Shown piece by piece: positions 52,913 to 62,118 of a stretch of DNA of 64,000 nucleotides. Every line of letters starts with the position of its first letter. Position 1 is the first letter of the stretch. The stretch is from positions 1,698,001-1,762,000 of the forward strand of contig NZ_CP147404.1 of assembly GCF_037201805.1 (NCBI RefSeq). Reading direction: 5' to 3'. A program made the translations under genes and the position numbers. Under the pieces are notes generated by a model, which worked only from the letters and a program-made list of their open reading frames with translations, did not search any database and was not told the DNA's origin. This DNA comes from Bacillus sp. FJAT-52991 (GTDB lineage Bacteria > Bacillota > Bacilli > Bacillales > Domibacillaceae).

Positions 52913-54211
52913 ATGAAAAAAGTGGTAGCACTGACTAGTTGGTTATTCCTCTTCCCTTTTAGCTTCAGTGTGGTGAAAGCGGACACACAAGTAGATTTGC
53001 AAAAGTTAATAGATGATGCCCCAGCAAGGTCTGAAATTCACTTAGAACGCGGATTATACGAAGGTCCTGTCGTCATTGATAAGCCGCTGACGATCACAGG
53101 AGAAAAAGGAGCGGTTATTGACGGAGGGAAAAGTGACAACGTGGTCACGGTTCAAGCAGACGACGTAACGATCCATGGTGTGACCATTCAACATTCCGGA
53201 AAAGGAGCTCAGCAAGCAGGCATTCTATTAGATAAAGTGAACACAGCCACGATCAGTAAAAATACATTTAACAATGTTCACAATGGAGTGTTCATCAGAG
53301 GGGGCGGTTCTCATACGATAGCTAACAATCATTTTTCCAGCTATCCGGGGCATTTTTCTACACGTGGGAATGGGATTCATTTGTTAGCGACTAAGGATAA
53401 TCAAATGGTTGAAAATGAGATGACTAACGTGCAAGACGGTATTTATTTAGATGAATCTTCTAATAATCAGATCGTAAATAATACCATCAGTGAATCCAGA
53501 TATGCGACTCATTTTATGTTTTCATCTAATAATTTCGTAGACAACAATCATTTTTTTAACAATATTAATGGGATTATGGCGATGAATTCTAAAGGAATTG
53601 ACATTCAAGAGAACCTTTTTGAAAAGCAGCTGAATTACCGAGGATTTGGCGTATTAATTTATGAAACAGAAGACGTTCAATTACATAATAACAAGCTACT
53701 TTATAATCATAATGGCTTGTCGCTTCAATCTTCAAGTCGTGTTTCTGTAAAGAACAATCTCATCGCTGGCAATTATATCGGCCTCATTACAGAAGGAAAG
53801 AATAGCGACATTAAACTGAGTGAGAACCATTTTGAAGGAAATATTATTCAAACGAAGCTGACGGGAGAGCCCTTCCCTCTTGATGATGGCAAGATGGGGA
53901 ATTATTGGGATGATTATCATTCTTATGATTTGAATGGCGATGGAATTGGTGAAGTTGCCTATAATGGTAGCTCTGGCTATAGTGAACTTCTTCACCAGTA
54001 TCCGCATTTACAGTTTTACTTTGAAAGCCCTGCTATGACCGTTTGGCAATCAGTGGAGAAAATGTTTTCACTTCAAAGTGATAGTGGTAACGTAGATCGG
54101 TTTCCAGTAGTCAAGCGTGCGAAAGAATTTGAGATTCCATATTTACTTCTATTGATGATTCCTGTAGGGATGACGATGTACATATGGAGGAAGAAAAGGA
54201 GAGAATCATAG
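52913..54211 (+). CDS. nosD: NosD-like periplasmic/extracellular beta-helix copper-maturation protein
   Basis: 432 residues. Signal peptide (1-22, ending VVKA-DT), then a right-handed parallel beta-helix with repeated NN-x-I/F turns such as ISKNTFNNVHNGVFI and IVNNTISESRYATHFMF, ending GNYWDDYHSYDLNGDGIGE, the NosD hallmark. A C-terminal transmembrane anchor (about 410-427) follows. NosD works with NosF and NosY to mature the copper sites of nitrous oxide reductase. The GTG of nosL overlaps its stop. GAAAGGATG precedes ATG 52913. Confidence 0.88.
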   Translation: MKKVVALTSWLFLFPFSFSVVKADTQVDLQKLIDDAPARSEIHLERGLYEGPVVIDKPLTITGEKGAVIDGGKSDNVVTVQADDVTIHGVTIQHSGKGAQQAGILLDKVNTATISKNTFNNVHNGVFIRGGGSHTIANNHFSSYPGHFSTRGNGIHLLATKDNQMVENEMTNVQDGIYLDESSNNQIVNNTISESRYATHFMFSSNNFVDNNHFFNNINGIMAMNSKGIDIQENLFEKQLNYRGFGVLIYETEDVQLHNNKLLYNHNGLSLQSSSRVSVKNNLIAGNYIGLITEGKNSDIKLSENHFEGNIIQTKLTGEPFPLDDGKMGNYWDDYHSYDLNGDGIGEVAYNGSSGYSELLHQYPHLQFYFESPAMTVWQSVEKMFSLQSDSGNVDRFPVVKRAKEFEIPYLLLLMIPVGMTMYIWRKKRRES

Positions 54212-54666
54212 TGAACCGTATATTTTTAGGAATGGCTGCTTCTGCGATGCTGTTGACGGCTTGCGGAAAAGAACAAACGTATGAACCAGTAGAGATTAAT
54301 CCAGATATTGATGTCTGTGATGTTTGTAATATGAGTATTACAGAGTCTCAATATGCAACAGAAGTGCTTTTAAAGGACGGATCGGTAGAAACATTTGATG
54401 ATATCGGTTGTATGGTGGAGTATTTAAATGAGCAGGATGAGAAGACAATTGGAGAAAAGTATGTTCGAGATGCTTTAAGTGGTGATTGGGTGAAATTGAA
54501 TAAAGCTACTTTTCTATACAATAAAGACTATTGGACGCCAATGGCTTATGGTGTCGTTTCTTTTTCCGATCAGTCCTCAGCTGAAGACTATATGAAAAAG
54601 GAAGGAAAAGGTGAAATCATGACGTTAGAGGAGGTCATGAAGCATGATTGGGGTGGCCAACAGTGA
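54211..54666 (+). CDS. nosL: NosL copper-chaperone lipoprotein
   Basis: 151 residues from GTG 54211. The lipobox is LLTAC (lipidated Cys18). VCDVCNMSI (Cys36, Cys39, Met41) is the copper-binding C-x-x-C-x-M of NosL, and FDDIGCMVEYL and TPMAYGVVSF are further conserved blocks. It delivers Cu(I) for NosZ maturation in known systems. It overlaps nosD by 1 base and nosY by 4 bases. Confidence 0.9.
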   Translation: MNRIFLGMAASAMLLTACGKEQTYEPVEINPDIDVCDVCNMSITESQYATEVLLKDGSVETFDDIGCMVEYLNEQDEKTIGEKYVRDALSGDWVKLNKATFLYNKDYWTPMAYGVVSFSDQSSAEDYMKKEGKGEIMTLEEVMKHDWGGQQ

Positions 54667-55481
54667 CAGCTTGGACGATTGCCCGTCATGAAATGAAATT
54701 AGCTTTTAGAAGTAAATGGCTTCTTGTGTTTGCTGGCTTGTTTACGTTGCTTGCTGGCATCATTATTTTTTTTACTGGTCAGTCTAGCGGCGAATTTGAT
54801 GGGTTTACTAGAAGTACTGCTAGTTTATTGAATCTTTCGCTGTTTTTACTTCCATTATTAACGTTACTTGTCGGTAGTTTGCTTATTGCCGGAGAAAAAG
54901 AGGATGGTCGTTTAGGCTTACTGCTCACTTATCCCCTGTCTTCGATGTCTGTGATTGTGGGAAAATATATTGGTCTTGCGGTGTCGCTTATTTTTGTTTT
55001 ACTGCTAGGTTATGGCGTATCGGCCTTGTTGTTTTTTCAAGCGTCCGGAAGTAACTTTTCGTTGTTATTCGTCTTCTTGGGGATTTCGGTGTTATTAGTT
55101 CTGATGTTTTTATCTTTATCTCTATTAACTGGAATTATGGCAACAGGACGGCTTCAAGCATTAGGAATGGGGTTATTTTCATGGGCGTTTTTTGTCCTTT
55201 TTTATGAATTTATTATTATGGCTGCGACGATGATTGTTGGGCCGACAATGGTTTTACCGATTCTTACCGTCTCCGTTTTTTTGAATCCTGTGGAGCTGAT
55301 TCGCGTATTTACCGTTTTATTTCTTGGAAGCGGCACTATCTTTGGTCCCTCTGTTTATGATTTTACGGTTTGGGCGGAAGGCGGCGCTGGAGTCGTTATG
55401 TTCGTGATTGCTTGCCTAATTTGGACGGTCACCCCCCTATTGCTCGCCAACTTTCTGATGAATCGAGGGAAAACATTATGA
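54663..55481 (+). CDS. nosY: NosY-like ABC permease
   Basis: 272 residues, six transmembrane helices. ARHEMKLAFRSKWLLVFAGL at the start and LAGEKEDGRLGLLLTYPLSS-type loop (IAGEKEDGRL) are typical of NosY/ABC-2 permeases. It is the membrane part of the NosFY exporter that supplies sulfur-containing material or energy to NosD for copper-site assembly. GTG 54663 overlaps the nosL stop and its own stop overlaps nosF by 4 bases. Confidence 0.85.
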   Translation: MTAWTIARHEMKLAFRSKWLLVFAGLFTLLAGIIIFFTGQSSGEFDGFTRSTASLLNLSLFLLPLLTLLVGSLLIAGEKEDGRLGLLLTYPLSSMSVIVGKYIGLAVSLIFVLLLGYGVSALLFFQASGSNFSLLFVFLGISVLLVLMFLSLSLLTGIMATGRLQALGMGLFSWAFFVLFYEFIIMAATMIVGPTMVLPILTVSVFLNPVELIRVFTVLFLGSGTIFGPSVYDFTVWAEGGAGVVMFVIACLIWTVTPLLLANFLMNRGKTL

Positions 55482-56176
55482 TTAACTTTCGTGAAGTTAG
55501 TAAATCTTTTCATAAAAAACAGGTGATTCATCCTCTATCATTTACTGTTGATGCTGGGGAATGTATCGCTCTCTGTGGGGGCAATGGAGCGGGAAAAAGT
55601 ACGATCATTAAAATGATGACAGGTATTTATACGCCAGATACTGGAGAGATTTTATTAAATGGCCAGAAATCAGGAGATAAGAAAGCAGATTTTCGTTCGC
55701 AGTTTGCTTATATGCCGGATGACTTATCGGCTCCTCCCTTATTAACCGGCCGGGAAACGTTAACGTATTTTGCAGATTTACAAAATGCGGATCGCCACCA
55801 AGTGAATGAACTACTTGCCCTTGTTGGATTAAGTGAGCATGCCGATAAGAAAGTGAAATCGTATTCAAAAGGGATGCAGCAGCGGATATCCTTTGCTCAA
55901 AGCTTGCTATCACAGGCCCCTATTTTAATTTTAGATGAGCCAACTAATGGCCTCGATCCATACTGGGTGCATCGTATGAAAGAAATCATTGTGGAGAAAA
56001 AGAATCAGGGACAGACGATTCTTTTTACAACACATATATTATCTGTCGTTGAGGAATTAGCGGATACACTGGCATTTTTACAGGATGGCCGTTTACTCGT
56101 TCATCAAAAGGTGCAGACATTATTACAGCAACATGCTTCTCTTGATGAAGCTTTGTTTAAAGAATATAGCAAATAA
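55478..56176 (+). CDS. nosF: NosF-like ABC transporter ATPase
   Basis: 232 residues. Walker A is GGNGAGKST (34-42), the signature YSKGMQQR, Walker B ILILDEPTNGLDP, and the switch His is in FTTHIL. It energises NosY. The ATG overlaps the nosY stop. The operon ends at a strong bidirectional terminator. No nosZ is present within the window. Confidence 0.88.
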   Translation: MINFREVSKSFHKKQVIHPLSFTVDAGECIALCGGNGAGKSTIIKMMTGIYTPDTGEILLNGQKSGDKKADFRSQFAYMPDDLSAPPLLTGRETLTYFADLQNADRHQVNELLALVGLSEHADKKVKSYSKGMQQRISFAQSLLSQAPILILDEPTNGLDPYWVHRMKEIIVEKKNQGQTILFTTHILSVVEELADTLAFLQDGRLLVHQKVQTLLQQHASLDEALFKEYSK

Positions 56177-56206
56177 AAAACCCGGCTTGATACGCCGGGT
56201 TTTTTA
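56175..56206. terminator. Bidirectional terminator
   Basis: AAAAAACCCGGC pairs with GCCGGGTTTTTT around a short loop, between nosF and the convergent NosL-like gene. Confidence 0.88.
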
Positions 56207-56210
56207 TTAT

Positions 56211-56873
56211 TTATTGAGCTTCGTGCTTCATCTCTTCTTCTTGCTTCATATCGCCATGCTCGCCTTCACCGTGTTTCATGTCGCCCTCTTGCTCTTGCTT
56301 TTGTTTCTTTTTCATATAGCGTTCATGAGCTATTTGATCGATATCTTCCACTGTTGCTGGTGTGGCATTTTGGTGTTTCGTTGTAAATGTATTCACACTT
56401 TCCTCATCTTTGAAAAAGGCAAAACCGTAGTTCATCGGTGTTTTCACGTCTGTTTTCATGATTTTTGCTTCATCGAATGACACCCAATCTAAACCGTTAA
56501 AATCACGAACAAATTGTTCTTTTGCAGGTTTATCTGCATCTCTTTCATAGTTCAGCATACAGCCGATATCGTCAAAGAAAAGCGTCTCGCCATCTTCTGT
56601 AACAATTTTGGCTGTAAATTGCCCCATGTCTTCGCTCTTCATATAGGCTTTCATATCACAAAAAGCACATGTTGACTTTTCATTAGGTTCGCCATCTTCA
56701 TGCTGATGAGCCGTTTCTTCTTTTACTTCTTCTGTTGGAGTCGTCTCCGCTTGTTGTTCGGTTGCCGCTTTTTCTTCCGTTGCTGGTTTAGGCTCCTCCG
56801 CTTTTTCATTGCTAGAGCAAGCCGCCAGACTTAATGCTGCAGCAGCAGTTAATACATACAATTTTTTCTTCAT
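56211..56873 (-). CDS. NosL-like lipoprotein with His/Glu/Met-rich tail
   Basis: 220 residues. Lipobox LAAC (lipidated Cys19), then an acidic, low-complexity linker (20-65, rich in Glu, Thr, Ala and containing HQHEDGE). The NosL core has TCAFCDMKAY (Cys69, Cys72, Met74), FFDDIGCMLNYE and TPMNYGFAFF. The C terminus (about 190-220) repeats MKHGEGEHGDMKQEEEMKHE, a likely second metal-binding tail. It faces the nos cassette across a shared terminator. It could buffer copper for the same pathway or serve another cuproenzyme. Confidence 0.85.
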   Translation of the reverse strand: MKKKLYVLTAAAALSLAACSSNEKAEEPKPATEEKAATEQQAETTPTEEVKEETAHQHEDGEPNEKSTCAFCDMKAYMKSEDMGQFTAKIVTEDGETLFFDDIGCMLNYERDADKPAKEQFVRDFNGLDWVSFDEAKIMKTDVKTPMNYGFAFFKDEESVNTFTTKHQNATPATVEDIDQIAHERYMKKKQKQEQEGDMKHGEGEHGDMKQEEEMKHEAQ

Positions 56874-56983
56874 TTTGTATTCCCCCTATATTGTTTCTAC
56901 ATGTTAAGTATAGGAAGAAATTGTGAGAAAAGAATGAAGAAAGTGAGATGATTTGATGAAGTGGTAAAAAAACTAAAAATAGG

Positions 56984-57017
56984 AAACCCCCAACGGTTAT
57001 TTCCATTGGGGGTTTTT
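56984..57017 (-). terminator. Terminator after the yrzI-type unit
   Basis: AAACCCCCAACGG pairs with CCATTGGGGGTTT, with T runs on both strands. Confidence 0.75.
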
Positions 57018-57052
57018 CGCATAACATCCAGTGTTATGACTGGTCAGTTTCA

Positions 57053-57121
57053 CTAGGCAGAGTCTTTCCTAATATAAAGTGCAGCTTTCCATTTAGATTG
57101 AATCGGTTGTAAGTTAATCAT
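57053..57121 (-). CDS. 22-residue micro-ORF
   Basis: Begins at ATG 57121, which is preceded by AAAGGAGAATGTCTT, and encodes MINLQPIQSKWKAALYIRKD plus two residues. It follows the YrzI-like gene by 33 bp and precedes a terminator. Whether this peptide has a function is unknown; the strong ribosome site is the main support. Confidence 0.5.
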   Translation of the reverse strand: MINLQPIQSKWKAALYIRKDSA

Positions 57122-57154
57122 AAGACATTCTCCTTTCTCATTTCCATAGTTGGA

Positions 57155-57298
57155 TTAAAATAGGTGATTCATTTGTTCTTGTTGCTTGTTTCGCATCTCG
57201 TCATAAATCTCTTCTACACGTTGTTCATGGATATACTCTTCCACGGTTTTTTCACGTTTTTTAATCGTGATAATGACAAAAATAAGATTGATCGTCAT
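57155..57298 (-). CDS. yrzI: YrzI family small protein
   Basis: 47 residues: a hydrophobic N terminus (MTINLIFVIITI), then KKREKTVEEYIHEQRVEEIY and a Gln/Asn-rich end. This matches my memory of the YrzI family, short Bacillus peptides often arranged in tandem. The ribosome site AAAGGAGGTGAGAAGG is close to ideal, indicating high translation. Function unknown; the amphipathic start suggests membrane contact. It is the first gene of a two-peptide unit. Confidence 0.75.
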   Translation of the reverse strand: MTINLIFVIITIKKREKTVEEYIHEQRVEEIYDEMRNKQQEQMNHLF

Positions 57299-57494
57299 TC
57301 CTTCTCACCTCCTTTCAGCGAGCAATGAAAGCTTCTGCCTCGGAAGTATGTGAAAGCTGACCAGTTCCAGAACACGTGTCTGACGAAAATAGAATTGAAA
57401 GATAATTCTCACCTTTCTAATTATATCCAAACCGTCTTTAAAATGCTATTAATTTTTGAAAAAAATATAGAGAGAGGTTTTCCCTCTCTCTACA

Positions 57495-59453
57495 TTACTT
57501 CGATAACTGTTTTTTTATGAATGATGGAGCCTCTTCTTTACTGATTTGTTCGAATATTGGAGACATATCATTTTTTCCATAATAAGCGATTGTGTAGGAG
57601 TCATTTTCTTCCCCTGTATTAGCAATCGGAAGTAATTTCTCAATTTGCCCCTTATCTTTTATTTTTATTTGGTTGATAGAAGGTTTCACTTGACCGTATT
57701 CATCAATAGAAGCATAAGGATCTTCGCTATTTAATGTTTCAAATACGACAGCATAGCCGATATCATGAGGCATTACTCTTGCCTGCTCTAATAATCCTTC
57801 TTCTTCAAGCCATTTCTCGACATCATGATAAACTTTTTTCCAAGGTACATATATGGCTTTCTCGTCGTCAAAATAAATAGAAATCGCACCCCAAACATTT
57901 GTATTCTTTGTCTTTATTAGATTTTCTTTCTTCATTTCTTCTTTTAGCAATGCGACCAGTTCGTTCATTTGTTTCGGATTTGTAAGTGTTAAGTGTTTGT
58001 TATAAAATAACTCCGACGAGAAATCAATACTATCAATATTGTTATTATCCATACTTAATAAAGGGTATTGATTATATTTAAATTCTTCTGAACCAGCTAT
58101 TTCATTAAGCCATTGATCGTATTGATCGACAGGAACATTATATTCTCGGATGATTTTCTTTCCGTTATCTGTTTTATAAGAAAAGACGACGGGGGTAACG
58201 TCTTTTAACTGATAGGATTTGTTTTTAATTGCTTGCTGATGAAACTCAGTGATTTTCTTCACGTTCACTGGATCCTTGTAAAAATTTGAAGGCTGGATTT
58301 CATTTGTGCCTACAAGACCAACATGATTGGATCCATAGATTCCATCAGAAAAATAAGCTTCTTCTATTTTCGTGACATCTGGAATCTTATTTTCATATGT
58401 TCCATCTAAAGTATGAATGGACAGGCTTAATAACAGGATAGCTCCAATAAAAAATAAGTAACCTTTCCAATAGATGAATACTCTCGTTGTTTTTTCAACA
58501 ATCATTCTAGCAGCAAAATAGCTTAAAAATGAGAAAGTAATTAGCCCAAATGCAATCCAAGGCAAAGTGTACTGGATGGTACTAAAGTACAGACCACCGA
58601 ATAACATCGCCAAAAACGTACAGCTATAGACAAACAATGGACGCAGTTTCGGAAAAGCAAGGGCGAGTGTCGCTGTTTCAGTTGGCCGACGTTTATAGGC
58701 TATTAATGCGACAAGTAAGAATAGGATCGCAATGCCGCTATAAATGAGCCATTCCCACCATTGTAATGGAAGGTCAGTCGCAGAATAAATGCGAGAAAAA
58801 ATGATAAAACGTTCGAGATTAAAAGTTAAATAGTATTCAGCAGAAAACCCATGAAGTAAAAATTTAAGGTTATAAACCGATAATATGATAAATCCACTTG
58901 GCAAAAGAAACAGGGCATATGTGAACAAGATTTGCATAATGGACATCCCTGTGAGCATCCCTGAGAAAATGGCTGCCGAATAAATGACGAAGTTCCAAAA
59001 CAGCGTAAAGCCGATCCAAATCAATATCTCAGAAGCCGAGAAATAATTGATACCAATCATCCATTGACTCACAGTAAGGACTAAAGCCGTTGCTACAATC
59101 GGAATCATCATAAAAATGAATCCACATATCGTGTATTGATAAAATAAAGTCGATCGCGAAACTGGTAAACTATGCATAAAATCAGCAGCGGCTTTGACAT
59201 GCAAATAACGGAAGGCAAAAATAGCAAAGGCGACCGGAGCTGTTATAATCAGCATCGTTTGCATATCAGTTGATAATTGAAATACGGATGAAAGGTCATT
59301 AATGAACGGCCCCTCGTCATTCGTATGCTTTATGATCAGCTGCAAAGGAACGATGAAAAATAGAGAAAGAAAGTAAAGCAAACTGAGCCAGCCTAATACT
59401 TTCGCCTTCTGTCTCCAAATGCCTTGATTAAAAAACAAAATTGTTGACACCAT
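57495..59453 (-). CDS. ABC transporter permease, YtrC/D-like with large extracellular domain
   Basis: 652 residues. About ten transmembrane helices in the first 350 residues (MVSTILFFNQGIWRQKAKVL at the start), then a soluble extracellular domain of about 300 residues with no cysteines. The pattern HVKAAADFMHSLPVSRSTLF between helices is typical of the permeases paired with YtrB. ATG 59453 follows GGAGGAAGCAGG and overlaps the ATPase gene by 26 bases. The GntR-ATPase-permease order matches ytr-type operons induced by cell-wall antibiotics. Confidence 0.8.
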   Translation of the reverse strand: MVSTILFFNQGIWRQKAKVLGWLSLLYFLSLFFIVPLQLIIKHTNDEGPFINDLSSVFQLSTDMQTMLIITAPVAFAIFAFRYLHVKAAADFMHSLPVSRSTLFYQYTICGFIFMMIPIVATALVLTVSQWMIGINYFSASEILIWIGFTLFWNFVIYSAAIFSGMLTGMSIMQILFTYALFLLPSGFIILSVYNLKFLLHGFSAEYYLTFNLERFIIFSRIYSATDLPLQWWEWLIYSGIAILFLLVALIAYKRRPTETATLALAFPKLRPLFVYSCTFLAMLFGGLYFSTIQYTLPWIAFGLITFSFLSYFAARMIVEKTTRVFIYWKGYLFFIGAILLLSLSIHTLDGTYENKIPDVTKIEEAYFSDGIYGSNHVGLVGTNEIQPSNFYKDPVNVKKITEFHQQAIKNKSYQLKDVTPVVFSYKTDNGKKIIREYNVPVDQYDQWLNEIAGSEEFKYNQYPLLSMDNNNIDSIDFSSELFYNKHLTLTNPKQMNELVALLKEEMKKENLIKTKNTNVWGAISIYFDDEKAIYVPWKKVYHDVEKWLEEEGLLEQARVMPHDIGYAVVFETLNSEDPYASIDEYGQVKPSINQIKIKDKGQIEKLLPIANTGEENDSYTIAYYGKNDMSPIFEQISKEEAPSFIKKQLSK

Positions 59454-60327
59454 ATCCTGCTTCCTCCATTTCGTATGAGAATATTTCCTCAAGAGTGATC
59501 GGCAGCACATCTAATAGCAATGGATCGAAGACAGAAACATCGGCATGAATTTTTTTCTCTTTTCCTTTGACGATGAAAATATGGATGCTGCCACGTTGAT
59601 CGTGATGAATGATATTGATTTTATCCAAAAATTGCGAAGGGATCTCTCCTCGAAAAGCGACTTGGATTTTGTGTAAATTACTTTTTAATTCATCCAGTTC
59701 TCTCTCTAACAAAACAGTCCCTTGATGTAAAATAGCTACATGATCACAAATATCTTCAAGCTCCCGTAAATTATGAGAAGAAATAAGAATTGTCATATTC
59801 CTCTCTGCCACATCCTCCATTAACAGCTGCTTAATTTTCTTTCTCATGACAAGATCTAATCCATCTAAAGGTTCATCTAATAGTAAATAATCCGGCATGC
59901 AGCATAAAGCGAACCAAAAAGCGGCCTGGCGTTGCTTTCCTTTTGATAATTGATGTAGCCTTACATGTAAAGGAAGGTCAAAAACGTTTCCTAATTGTTC
60001 AAAGCGATGCTGATTCCATTTTTGATACACTTGCTGATAAAAATAGGCCATTTGCTTAATCGTATATTGAGCAAAAAAGTAAGGGATATCGGGTAGAAAT
60101 AAAACTTCCTGCTTTAATTCTGGATGATTAGCTACTTCCTGACCATTCACACATACTTTTCCGCTATCTGGATCAATAATGCCTGCTATGGCTTTTAACA
60201 ACGTGGTCTTCCCTGCCCCGTTTGACCCAAGTAATCCGAAAACAGAGCCTTTTGCCACGGTTAAATTTACTTGAGCTAAAGCCTTTGAATGTCTAAAGAC
60301 TTTTGTCAAATCACGAACTTTAATCAA
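59428..60327 (-). CDS. ytrB: ABC transporter ATPase, YtrB-like
   Basis: 299 residues. Walker A GSNGAGKTT (34-42), signature LSKGKQRQ, Walker B YLLLDEPLDGLD and switch His in SSHNLRE. A C-terminal extension of about 90 residues is present, as in YtrB-type ATPases. The start is TTG 60327, 8 bases into the ytrA stop region, with GGAGGGAAGAGC upstream. It forms the transporter with the following permease. Confidence 0.83.
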   Translation of the reverse strand: MIKVRDLTKVFRHSKALAQVNLTVAKGSVFGLLGSNGAGKTTLLKAIAGIIDPDSGKVCVNGQEVANHPELKQEVLFLPDIPYFFAQYTIKQMAYFYQQVYQKWNQHRFEQLGNVFDLPLHVRLHQLSKGKQRQAAFWFALCCMPDYLLLDEPLDGLDLVMRKKIKQLLMEDVAERNMTILISSHNLRELEDICDHVAILHQGTVLLERELDELKSNLHKIQVAFRGEIPSQFLDKINIIHHDQRGSIHIFIVKGKEKKIHADVSVFDPLLLDVLPITLEEIFSYEMEEAGYGVNNFVF

Positions 60328-60715
60328 AGCTCTTCCCTCCTTTTATGCTCTGTTCCGCTTTCTCTGCTAATTCCGTTATTTCTTTTTTACTAATTCCTAA
60401 ATATAATGCTTCGGAAATTAAGGCTAATAATTCATTTTTCAATTGCTTCACCCTCTGTTCATTCCCAGTATTTTTTTGAGCTTTAACGAAGTTTCCTTTT
60501 CCAGGAAGAGAATAAATAAATCCTTCCCGTTCTAACTCTCTATATGCCTTTTGAATGGTATTCGGATTAATCGCTAGGTCACCTGCTAGTTGTCGAACAG
60601 AAGGAAGCTGTTCATCTGGTTGAAAAACATTGTGCATAATCATTTCCTTTATTTTCTCTGTCAGCTGTTCATAGATAGGTTTCCGACTTTTAATATCAAG
60701 AACAATCACACTCAA
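60320..60715 (-). CDS. ytrA: GntR-family repressor, YtrA subfamily
   Basis: 131 residues. Winged helix-turn-helix at 10-75: YEQLTEKIKEMIMHNVFQPD, then QLPSVRQLAGDLAINPNTIQ and AYRELEREGFIYSLPGKGNF. The short C-terminal dimer domain defines the YtrA subfamily, which lacks a large effector domain. An ACTGTATTAA inverted repeat lies upstream. It probably represses its own operon until cell-envelope stress. Confidence 0.88.
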   Translation of the reverse strand: MSVIVLDIKSRKPIYEQLTEKIKEMIMHNVFQPDEQLPSVRQLAGDLAINPNTIQKAYRELEREGFIYSLPGKGNFVKAQKNTGNEQRVKQLKNELLALISEALYLGISKKEITELAEKAEQSIKGGKSFD

Positions 60716-60736
60716 ATACCTCCTTTCACTGTATCA

Positions 60737-60770
60737 ACTGTATTAATTTAAATAATACACTTAATACAGT
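60737..60770. promoter_or_regulatory. Operator of the YtrA-like repressor
   Basis: ACTGTATTAA and TTAATACAGT form a perfect 10-bp inverted repeat separated by 14 bp, 22 bp upstream of the ytrA start. Confidence 0.65.
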
Positions 60771-60939
60771 TTGTTTTTCAATCCTTTTTTTGATTCAGGT
60801 GGAAAACTTTGAGAAAGATTGGTCGTTATTTTTCTTATTCTTTTGTCAGAGGAAGAACAGAAACTGCAACGAATTGCTGAATGTGTATTTACAAGGATAA
60901 GGAAAACGCACCCTACCGAGGAAGTATCTTTAAAAGCAT

Positions 60940-60986
60940 AAAAAGCCCCGAATCATGGACTTTTATTAGCATCCAAGATTCGGGGA
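60940..60986 (-). terminator. Terminator of add
   Basis: On the minus strand CCCCGAATC pairs with GATTCGGGG and is followed by CTTTTTATG. Confidence 0.78.
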
Positions 60987-61016
60987 GCGATTTACTTACT
61001 AGGTTTAGGCAACTTT

Positions 61017-62018
61017 TTATTTTCTGTGCATATACTTTTTCAGCATTGTTTTTGTCTCTAAATCGGCAAAGCAGGCTTCGACACTATTCAAATAAATTTG
61101 TTTATAATCTTCAAAACTAATATTAAATTCCTTGAATACAATATTACATTCATTTGCCATATTTGTAGCTGATACCGTTCTGTTATCCGTATTAATTGTT
61201 ACTTTTATTCCATCCTTATGAAAATGATAGATCGGATGTTCATGATAATTGTTTACCGCTTTTGTTTGAACGTTACTTGTCGGACACATTTCAAGCACAA
61301 CTTGTTGTTTCCTAACTATTCTGTATGCTTCATCGCAATCCTTAATAAATACTCCATGTCCTATTCTTTCAGCACCTAAAAGTTCAATGGCTTCTAGTAC
61401 ATTTTTACCTATGCCCGTTTCACCAGCATGAATCGTTACTCGATAGCCATATTCTTTAGCTAATTTTATAGGTTCTATGAACTTTTCACAAAATCCTTCC
61501 TCTTCAGAAGCGCATAAATCTATAGCAACGACGCCCTTTCCTAGGAATTTAGCTCCCCTTTCTACTACATCAAAGGCACTCTCTACAGACATCGTTCTCA
61601 TACATGAGAGTATTATATTTCCTTTTATATCGTATTTATTTTCTGCTTTCTTCATTCCATCTAAAACACTTTGTATGATTTCTTCTACATCCAAGCCTCT
61701 CTGAGTGTGAAGTAAAGGAGCAAATCTAACCTCCATATATTTCACATTTTCCTTTGCAGCATCTTCAAAAAGCTCAAAGGAAATTCTTCTTAGGCTCTCT
61801 TTTGACTGCATGACTAAATTAGGAATTGCAAATTTTTCTAAATATTCATCAAGAGATTCACATTCTAATGGCGCCGTGATTTCTCTCTGGATCTCTTCAA
61901 TATTATAAGATGGTATATTAATGTCCTCTCTCTTTGCTATGTCAATTATTGTTTCAGATCTAAGACTTCCATCTAAATGACAATGAAGTTCGATTTTAGG
62001 CAACTCTACAAAATTCAT
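61017..62018 (-). CDS. add: Adenosine deaminase
   Basis: 333 residues, zinc (beta/alpha)8 hydrolase. Zinc ligands His12 and His14 in ELHCHLDGSLR, His197 in IHAGETG with catalytic Glu200, His221 in GHGV, and the Asp278 region in NTDNRTVS, in place of the more usual TDDP. SNVQT (248-252) is also typical. It turns adenosine into inosine. AGGAGGAAG precedes the ATG. An adenine-type riboswitch controls the gene. Confidence 0.93.
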   Translation of the reverse strand: MNFVELPKIELHCHLDGSLRSETIIDIAKREDINIPSYNIEEIQREITAPLECESLDEYLEKFAIPNLVMQSKESLRRISFELFEDAAKENVKYMEVRFAPLLHTQRGLDVEEIIQSVLDGMKKAENKYDIKGNIILSCMRTMSVESAFDVVERGAKFLGKGVVAIDLCASEEEGFCEKFIEPIKLAKEYGYRVTIHAGETGIGKNVLEAIELLGAERIGHGVFIKDCDEAYRIVRKQQVVLEMCPTSNVQTKAVNNYHEHPIYHFHKDGIKVTINTDNRTVSATNMANECNIVFKEFNISFEDYKQIYLNSVEACFADLETKTMLKKYMHRK

Positions 62019-62054
62019 AACTTCCTCCTAGTTTTATGTTAGTTGAAAAATAAA

Positions 62055-62118
62055 AACAAAAAAATTCCTGATCACAGAGAAAATACAAGTACATGTACCT
62101 TCTCCGTAATCAGGAATT
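62055..62118 (-). terminator. Riboswitch-controlled terminator before add
   Basis: On the minus strand AATTCCTGAT plus TACGGAGAA pair with TTCTCTGTG plus ATCAGGAATT, followed by seven T. The first arm is the 3' part of the aptamer (P3 and P1), so aptamer and terminator are mutually exclusive. Confidence 0.88.
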
